A DNA stretch of 49,674 nucleotides from JAUIAI01 sp049680625 (lineage in GTDB: Bacteria > Pseudomonadota > Gammaproteobacteria > Burkholderiales > Burkholderiaceae_E). The position numbers and the translations under genes are program-made. Below are positions 44,096-49,674 of this stretch, piece after piece (position 1 is the stretch's first letter; each line of letters starts with the position of its first letter). The DNA lies in contig JBAUID010000163.1 in the NCBI GenBank assembly GCA_049680625.1, positions 1 through 49,674 on the forward strand, read 5' to 3'. The notes beneath the pieces are model-generated. The model saw only the letters and a program-made list of their open reading frames with translations. It searched no databases and was not told the origin of the DNA.

Positions 44096-46564
44096 TTATC
44101 CGGCAAGCGTCTGAACATTCCAGATTTCCTCGGCGTACTGCCGAATCGTCCGATCACTCGAAAATACACCCATACCAGCAATATTTAATAAAGCGCGCTG
44201 CTGCCACTCATCCGGATCGCGATAGACGAGGTCAACCTCAGCCTGGCATTTCACATAGGACTCGAAATCAGCCAGAAGGCAATAGTGGTCGCTGTTCAGC
44301 AACGAATCAACAATTGGCCTGAAACGGCCAGGTTCATCGGGCGAAAACACCCCGGAACCGATCGCGTCAAGAACCGCCTTGATATTAGGATTCGAATCAT
44401 AGAACTGATACGGTTGATAACCGGTTTCGCGTAATGCAGCCACTTCTGGGGTTTTCATGCCAAAGATGAATATGTTTTCGTCACCAACCTGATCACGAAT
44501 CTCAACATTGGCACCGTCGAGCGTGCCAATTGTCAGCGCACCATTAATCGATAGTTTCATGTTGCCCGTACCGGAGGCTTCAGTACCCGCGGTAGAAATT
44601 TGCTCTGATAAGTCCGCGGCCGGAATAATAATCTCGGCTAACGACACGCTGTAGTTCGGAATGAACACAACTTTCATCAGGTGATTCACCCGTTGATCGT
44701 TATTCACGGTTTCGCTAATATCGTTGACCAGCTTAATGATCAGCTTGGCCATTTTGTATGCTGACGCCGCTTTGCCGGCAAATATGAATGTTCGGGGTGT
44801 CCAGCCGGCATCCGGGTCCGCCAGGATCGCCTGGTACCGATAAACGATATGTAAGACATTAAGCAGTTGCCTTTTATACTCGTGAATCCGCTTGATCTGC
44901 ACATCGAACAACGAATTGGGGTCAATTTTTTGCCCCATTGCCTCTTCAACGTAGGCAGCGAGTCGCTTCTTATTGGCAAGCTTGACATCGCCAAGAGCGG
45001 CTACTAGTGACGCTTCGCCTGCGTGATTTCGCAAGCTTTGCAGGCTGTCCAGGTTTTTCCGCCACTCGGTTCCGATCCAGTCATCCAGCAGGCTGGAAAG
45101 ATCATGGTTTGCATGTGCCAACCAGCGACGCGGGGTAATGCCATTAGTCTTGTTGCAGAATCTTCCGGGAAATATACGGACGAAGTCGGCGAACAATGAG
45201 TCTTGAATCAAGTCTGAGTGCAAAGCTGAAACGCCATTGACCTTGTGACTGGCAATGACCGACAACCAGGCCATTCGAACCCGCCACTGCCCACTGTCGT
45301 CAATAATGGATACCCGCTTCACCAGATATTCATCATCAGGAAACCGGGTGCGGACATCGTCAAGAAAGCGGCGGTTAATTTCGTTGATAATTTCCATATG
45401 CCGCGGCAATACCGCATTCATCATATCCACCGGCCAGGTTTCAAGTGCCTCTGGCATGATCGTATGGTTGGTATAGGAGAAAACGTTTTGACATATTTTC
45501 CACGCGACATCCCAGGAAACCCGGTGCTGATCAACCAGTAGCCGCATCAGCTCAGGGATTGCAATAGCGGGGTGGGTATCGTTTAGGTGAATTGCAACCT
45601 TATCAGCCAGCAAACTGATTCTTGCGTTACGTTTCAGATACCTGGCCAAAATATCCTGAATCGACGCGCTGACAAAAAAGTACTCCTGCCGAAGTCTCAG
45701 TTCTTTACCATGATCACTCGAATCGTCTGGATACAAAACGCGGGTGACATTCTCAGAATGGTTTTTTTGAGAGACGGCCTCCATGTAGTTTCCGGCGTTA
45801 AACATCTTGAGGTCCAGAACCTCGGCGGCGCGTGCATGCCAAAGTCGCAGAGTGTTCACCGCACTGGTATCGCTACCAGGAACAATATTGTCATGGGCCA
45901 TAGCGAGAACCTCGTCTGCATCGATCCAATGCGCGCGCCCGCCTTCGTGACGAACATGGCCACCAAATCGAATGTCGTACGACTGTTCAGGGCGAGGTAC
46001 TTCCCAGGGGTTACCAGCGGCGAGCCAGTCGTCCGGCTGTTCAACCTGGTGGCCGTCGTGTATGTGCTGGGCGAACATGCCGTAGTCATACCGGATGCCA
46101 TAGCCGTAACTTGGAATCCCCAGATTCGCCATTGAATCCAGAAAGCATGCCGCCAGACGGCCCAATCCACCGTTGCCGAGGGCCGCATCGGGTTCTTCTG
46201 AGCGAACCTCATCAAGATCCAAACCGAGTGATTTCAGCACCCCAGCCATTTGCTCATAAAGACCCATCGCATGAAGACTGTTAGACGTTGCACGTCCAAT
46301 CAGAAACTCCATTGATAAGTAATACACCCGCTTCAGGTTGTCGCGATCGTGACGTTTCTCGGTTTCATGCCAACGCGCCATCAAATTGTCGCGAATTACC
46401 CGAACCATTGCCTGGTACCAATCGCGCTGGCTAGCGCTTTCCGGGTCGCGGCCAATCGAGTAGATCAGGTGATTGGTAATCGCCTGTTGCAAACTCATGG
46501 GGTCATTCTTTGTCGGAAGCTGTGTCAGCGCCGGGGAGACAATAGTTGTATCAGGTAAATTCAT
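44096..46564 (-). CDS. glgP: Glycogen phosphorylase
   Basis: 822 residues from ATG 46564 (AGG nine bases upstream); in-frame starts at 46594 and 46615 are possible but lengthen the tail beyond the family norm. Hallmarks are YYLSMEFLIGRA, ALGNGGLGRLAACFLDS, HLNDTHPA, RIHEYKRQLLN and the PLP site EASGTGNMKLSINGA, where K670 is the cofactor lysine. DGANVEI follows. It releases glucose-1-phosphate from glycogen ends in the cytoplasm. It is first of the minus-strand series and divergent from glgA, with about 205 bases between the starts. Confidence 0.96.
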   Translation of the reverse strand: MNLPDTTIVSPALTQLPTKNDPMSLQQAITNHLIYSIGRDPESASQRDWYQAMVRVIRDNLMARWHETEKRHDRDNLKRVYYLSMEFLIGRATSNSLHAMGLYEQMAGVLKSLGLDLDEVRSEEPDAALGNGGLGRLAACFLDSMANLGIPSYGYGIRYDYGMFAQHIHDGHQVEQPDDWLAAGNPWEVPRPEQSYDIRFGGHVRHEGGRAHWIDADEVLAMAHDNIVPGSDTSAVNTLRLWHARAAEVLDLKMFNAGNYMEAVSQKNHSENVTRVLYPDDSSDHGKELRLRQEYFFVSASIQDILARYLKRNARISLLADKVAIHLNDTHPAIAIPELMRLLVDQHRVSWDVAWKICQNVFSYTNHTIMPEALETWPVDMMNAVLPRHMEIINEINRRFLDDVRTRFPDDEYLVKRVSIIDDSGQWRVRMAWLSVIASHKVNGVSALHSDLIQDSLFADFVRIFPGRFCNKTNGITPRRWLAHANHDLSSLLDDWIGTEWRKNLDSLQSLRNHAGEASLVAALGDVKLANKKRLAAYVEEAMGQKIDPNSLFDVQIKRIHEYKRQLLNVLHIVYRYQAILADPDAGWTPRTFIFAGKAASAYKMAKLIIKLVNDISETVNNDQRVNHLMKVVFIPNYSVSLAEIIIPAADLSEQISTAGTEASGTGNMKLSINGALTIGTLDGANVEIRDQVGDENIFIFGMKTPEVAALRETGYQPYQFYDSNPNIKAVLDAIGSGVFSPDEPGRFRPIVDSLLNSDHYCLLADFESYVKCQAEVDLVYRDPDEWQQRALLNIAGMGVFSSDRTIRQYAEEIWNVQTLAG

Positions 46565-46769
46565 TGACAGGCCTATTTCGAAGTCGACCGCCATTTTGAG
46601 CGAGTTGCAAGGCAAATGTGCAAATTAGTATGCAGAATCCGACCGGTGGCCGCCAGGCGTAACGATTCAACCGCTGATCGGTCATGGATAAATACCGTAG
46701 TCGCCCAGACGACACATACCCGGCTATTAGTTGATCAACATCGATCCGACACCGTTAACATCAGTAGCA

Positions 46770-48305
46770 ATGCGCAAACGACAATCCATCAAAGGCAGGC
46801 CTCCCGCAACTGATCAGTCAGACGAGCCAGGACTGCGGGTATTACATGCAGCAGCTGAAGCCTATCCGCTGATTAAAACCGGCGGCCTGGCGGATGTTGC
46901 TGGCGCGTTGCCGCCAGCCCAACGATCCCTTGGGGTGGATGCCCGACTTCTGATCCCGGGTTATCCGCCGGTGCTGGAGAAACTTGGGCTTAGCGGTCGG
47001 GAAAGCAACGCGATACAAGTCGGCAACGTGTTTGGCGCAACGGGTATCAAGCTACTCCGGACGACTGTTCCGGAAAATCAACTGCCGGTCATTGTCATCT
47101 ACTCGCCATGGTTTTACGAACGACCGGGCAACCCTTATCTCGATGCCAACGGACTTGGCTGGCGGGACAATCATTTTCGCTTTGCCCTGCTTGGATGGGT
47201 CGCTGCTCACATCGCCCAGGGCAATTTACTTGGTGACTGGCAGCCGGACGTACTACACGCCCATGACTGGCACGCCGCGTTATCGATGGCTTATCTTAAC
47301 CAGCACCCGGTAAAAACGGTTCGTCGGATATTCACAATCCATAACCTCGCCTACCAGGGCCGATTTGATCTGGCCACCGGGCCACGACTGATGATCGACC
47401 CAGACCTGCTAACGCCGCAACACCTGGAGTTTCATGGCGAGCTGTCATTTATGAAAGCTGGCATCGACGGCGCCGACTGTATTACAACAGTCAGCCCCAC
47501 TTACGCCAGCGAAATTCTGACTCCAGCATTCGGCGAAGGCCTTGATGGGATGCTACGCCATCATAAGACCCGACTGACCGGAATTTTGAATGGCGTCGAT
47601 GCTGACCAATGGAATCCAAAAAGTGATACCGCCTTGTGGTCAACGTACGATGACAAAAGCTTTTCGCAGAAGGTAAAGAACAAAACCGAGCTTCGGAAGC
47701 AGGTTGGACTGGCAAATATGGAAAGCAGTCGTCCGTTGTTTGGCGTTGTCAGTCGGCTGACTAATCAGAAAGGTCAGGACTTAATTTTGGAAGCGATCCC
47801 ATCACTGGTTATGAACAATTGCCAACTGGTAGTCCTTGGTGCGGGCGACCACGGGATAGAAAAAGCATTCCGACGATATGCGAACCTACACCCGGATAAC
47901 ATTAGCTTTGTCCAGGGCTATGACGAAACTCTGGCGCACCAGATCTTCGGCGGCGCAGACAGTATTTTAGTGCCTTCAGAATTTGAACCCTGTGGTCTCA
48001 CCCAATTGTATGGTCTGAGATATGGCAGTGTGCCTATTGTCCGGAGGGTTGGCGGCCTGGCTGATACGGTACATGATGTACTTTATAACCAGCCCGTTGC
48101 CAGCGGGATGAGTGCAGCGAATATTGGTAACGGTTTTAGTTTCCAGAAACGAAGCGATTTTGTGCCAACCCTGCTGCGGGCGATTGAGCTTTATCAGGAG
48201 TCAGAATTATGGCAAGAGCTCGCGGTAAAAGGCATGCGAGAAGACCATGGCTGGCAACATGCGGCGAATGAATACCTGCGGTTATACAAGGCCACTGCAA
48301 TCTGA
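46770..48305 (+). CDS. glgA: Glycogen synthase (ADP-glucose, GT5)
   Basis: 511 residues from ATG 46770; a TTG at 46731 would extend it. The N-terminal ADP-glucose site reads LIKTGGLADVAGALP (K36). DVLHAHDWHAA and FTIHNLAYQG are GT5 blocks, and the C-terminal Rossmann domain has GVVSRLTNQKGQDL, EFEPCGLTQLYGLRYG (catalytic Glu) and RRVGGLADTV. It elongates alpha-1,4 chains with ADP-glucose made by GlgC. The first ~20 residues before LRVLHAAAE are longer than in most bacterial enzymes, so the exact start is uncertain. It is divergent from the degradative genes, which allows opposite regulation from the shared gap. Confidence 0.96.
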   Translation: MRKRQSIKGRPPATDQSDEPGLRVLHAAAEAYPLIKTGGLADVAGALPPAQRSLGVDARLLIPGYPPVLEKLGLSGRESNAIQVGNVFGATGIKLLRTTVPENQLPVIVIYSPWFYERPGNPYLDANGLGWRDNHFRFALLGWVAAHIAQGNLLGDWQPDVLHAHDWHAALSMAYLNQHPVKTVRRIFTIHNLAYQGRFDLATGPRLMIDPDLLTPQHLEFHGELSFMKAGIDGADCITTVSPTYASEILTPAFGEGLDGMLRHHKTRLTGILNGVDADQWNPKSDTALWSTYDDKSFSQKVKNKTELRKQVGLANMESSRPLFGVVSRLTNQKGQDLILEAIPSLVMNNCQLVVLGAGDHGIEKAFRRYANLHPDNISFVQGYDETLAHQIFGGADSILVPSEFEPCGLTQLYGLRYGSVPIVRRVGGLADTVHDVLYNQPVASGMSAANIGNGFSFQKRSDFVPTLLRAIELYQESELWQELAVKGMREDHGWQHAANEYLRLYKATAI

Positions 48306-48423
48306 TTCTCGCCTGTGCAGCTCAAAAACAGTTCGCCCCAGCGCAACTATTTCCGGCTACTATGGCTGCCAGGCGACTGTTCCGTAGCACAAGCATAAAG
48401 CCTACAACCTGGAGGAAACTACG

Positions 48424-49596
48424 ATGAACCAACAAGACTATATGCGGCGACAACTTCTGGCAATGGCTGGCGCGGGGCTGACTGCAGTCGCCACCGGCCT
48501 CACCAGTAACCGCGCATTTGCAGCAGAACCTTTAAAGCTCTGGACAATTGGCATTGCCAAAGTGGGCGCTAAAGACTGGAGCGCAATGGAAGCCCAGTCC
48601 GGCATTAAGGTTGCCTATAGTGCCAAGAGCGCCCGTGCTGATGAAGCCATACAGAAAATGGTTGTTGGTGATGGCAGCAAACTCTACGACGCGCTCAGTG
48701 ATAATGGCGGCGGCATGGAAGACGCACTGGCGTCTCAAAAGGCAATCGTTGAACTCGATGTTTCTAAAATCCCCAACTGGAAAAACATACTTCCCGAATA
48801 CAACGACGGTGGCGCAGCAGCCGACACGATTCGGTACGAAGGGAAGATAGTTTCTGTCCCGTATATATCCAATGCTGACTCGCTCGCCTACAACCGGGAG
48901 AAAATTGGCGGCACTATCGATACCTGGGCGGCGCTGTTTGATCCTCAGTTTAAAGGACGGGCCGCTCTGCAAAACGACTTTGGGCCAACGCTCACGAACA
49001 CCGCAATTTATTTGCAGCAGTCTGGCAAACAAGATATCAAAGACGCATCCGATATGACACCGGATGAAGTCAAAGGCGTATGCGAGTTTCTGATCGAACA
49101 CAAGAAAAAGGGGCAGTTCCGGACATTCTGGGATGGCTTTCAGAATGGCGTCGATCTGCTGGCTTCTGAAGAAGTGCTGGTTTCTTCGTGCTGGGAACCC
49201 GTGCAAGTGGTTGCTGCAAAAAAGAGCGGAATGGACATTCATTACGGCACAATGAAAGAAGGTCACCAGACCTGGAACAACATGTTCATGCTGACCAAAG
49301 GTGGCAAAGCCCGCGGTCAGGATGGTGCATTTTATAAACTGATGAATCTTTATCTCTCGCCATGGTTTGGTGCCCGTACGCTGGCCACTTTCGGGTTCAG
49401 CCCGCAGATGCAGGGGGTCATCGAATACGTCGGCGCTAATCCGGGCGACTTTGATGACGCTACCCGCGCCTTGATCACCGAACGTCTCAGAAACAAAGCA
49501 GCACGCTACGCAGTCCCCGGGAACTCCTGGCAAAACGTGTTCCCGAAACATATCCGGGCATACCAGGACTGGTGGGCGAAAGTCCAGGCTGCCTGA
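48424..49596 (+). CDS. ABC transporter substrate-binding protein (polyamine/family 1 type)
   Basis: 390 residues. GGAGGAA lies seven bases before the ATG. The signal region MRRQLLAMAGAGLTAVATGL has a twin-arginine pair before a weakly hydrophobic stretch, so Tat export is possible; cleavage is expected near RAFAAEP. The mature protein has the PotD-like two-lobe pattern: KVAYSAKSARADEAIQKM, GKIVSVPYISNADSLAYNRE, DTWAALFDPQFKGRAALQND and SEEVLVSSCWEPVQ. Ligands in this family include spermidine, putrescine and related small cations. Permease and ATPase genes would lie to the right of the window. The remaining 78 bases hold nothing recognised. Confidence 0.87.
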   Translation: MNQQDYMRRQLLAMAGAGLTAVATGLTSNRAFAAEPLKLWTIGIAKVGAKDWSAMEAQSGIKVAYSAKSARADEAIQKMVVGDGSKLYDALSDNGGGMEDALASQKAIVELDVSKIPNWKNILPEYNDGGAAADTIRYEGKIVSVPYISNADSLAYNREKIGGTIDTWAALFDPQFKGRAALQNDFGPTLTNTAIYLQQSGKQDIKDASDMTPDEVKGVCEFLIEHKKKGQFRTFWDGFQNGVDLLASEEVLVSSCWEPVQVVAAKKSGMDIHYGTMKEGHQTWNNMFMLTKGGKARGQDGAFYKLMNLYLSPWFGARTLATFGFSPQMQGVIEYVGANPGDFDDATRALITERLRNKAARYAVPGNSWQNVFPKHIRAYQDWWAKVQAA

Positions 49597-49674
49597 TTTT
49601 CAGACTGTTGTTTCGGCAGATTGATAGCTTACTTGTCAGCTTGAGAAACATAGCGGCCCGGGCTGGCACCAGCC

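Noticed and set aside
48532..49551. Minus-strand open frame of 339 codons
   Set aside because: It is the shadow of the solute-binding protein gene, which has a ribosome-binding site, signal sequence and family motifs.

Overview
The window looks like a chromosomal segment of a free-living, probably marine, gammaproteobacterium. The grounds are the gene families present, a one-piece tmRNA whose tag reads ANDERFALAA, and very large secreted proteins with calcium-binding thrombospondin type 3 (TSP3) repeats. No phage, transposase, integrase or CRISPR array is visible. The taxonomic placement is an inference from gene content only.

Region 1 (1-14260) holds the most unusual content. After the 3' end of a HAD phosphatase gene comes an 8-kb gene for a 2674-residue lipoprotein. 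It fuses a galactose/glyoxal-oxidase-like copper-radical oxidase to TSP3 repeats, a PKD-like domain, a YVTN-type beta-propeller, a two-CxxCH cytochrome c peroxidase/MauG-like domain and three carbohydrate-binding-like modules. Next are two translationally coupled genes that read as a copper amine oxidase split in two: a secreted N2/N3-domain protein and a secreted catalytic-domain protein. The catalytic-domain protein carries the same C-terminal modules as the giant lipoprotein. Together they suggest a surface oxidation system that makes hydrogen peroxide and has its own haem peroxidase domain. A 72-residue lipoprotein follows.

Region 2 (14330-26300) is mixed metabolism and signalling. It holds a 2-oxopent-4-enoate hydratase-type enzyme, a decayed 2OG-Fe(II) oxygenase remnant, a lipoprotein and a Tat-exported PhoX-family phosphatase. 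It also holds a two-gene SdhA-like flavoprotein plus 2Fe-2S-only partner, a quinone-oxidoreductase-like MDR enzyme, a membrane hybrid histidine kinase, a NosY/NosF-like ABC exporter and a 3-hydroxybutyrate dehydrogenase.

Region 3 (26400-38110, all minus strand) is a catabolic block. A peptide-type ABC importer (binding protein, two permeases, two ATPases) is followed by an N-acyl-D-amino-acid deacylase, an acyl-CoA ligase and a Baeyer-Villiger monooxygenase. An SDR gene lies upstream of the block. Overlapping ATGA junctions tie the permease and ATPase genes together. Short tandem duplications mark two of the gaps.

Region 4 (38110-38910) holds ssrA (tmRNA). A 65-bp exact copy of its 5' end lies 185 bp upstream, followed by a hairpin-rich segment that ends in its own acceptor-stem-like GGCTCC and a T-run. 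This may be a tmRNA-derived small RNA gene.

Region 5 (38930-48310) is a glycogen/alpha-glucan locus: glgP, glgX, malQ and glgC on the minus strand and glgA divergently on the plus strand. No branching enzyme (glgB) is in the window. The window ends with a polyamine/family-1-type solute-binding protein gene whose transporter partners would lie beyond the edge.
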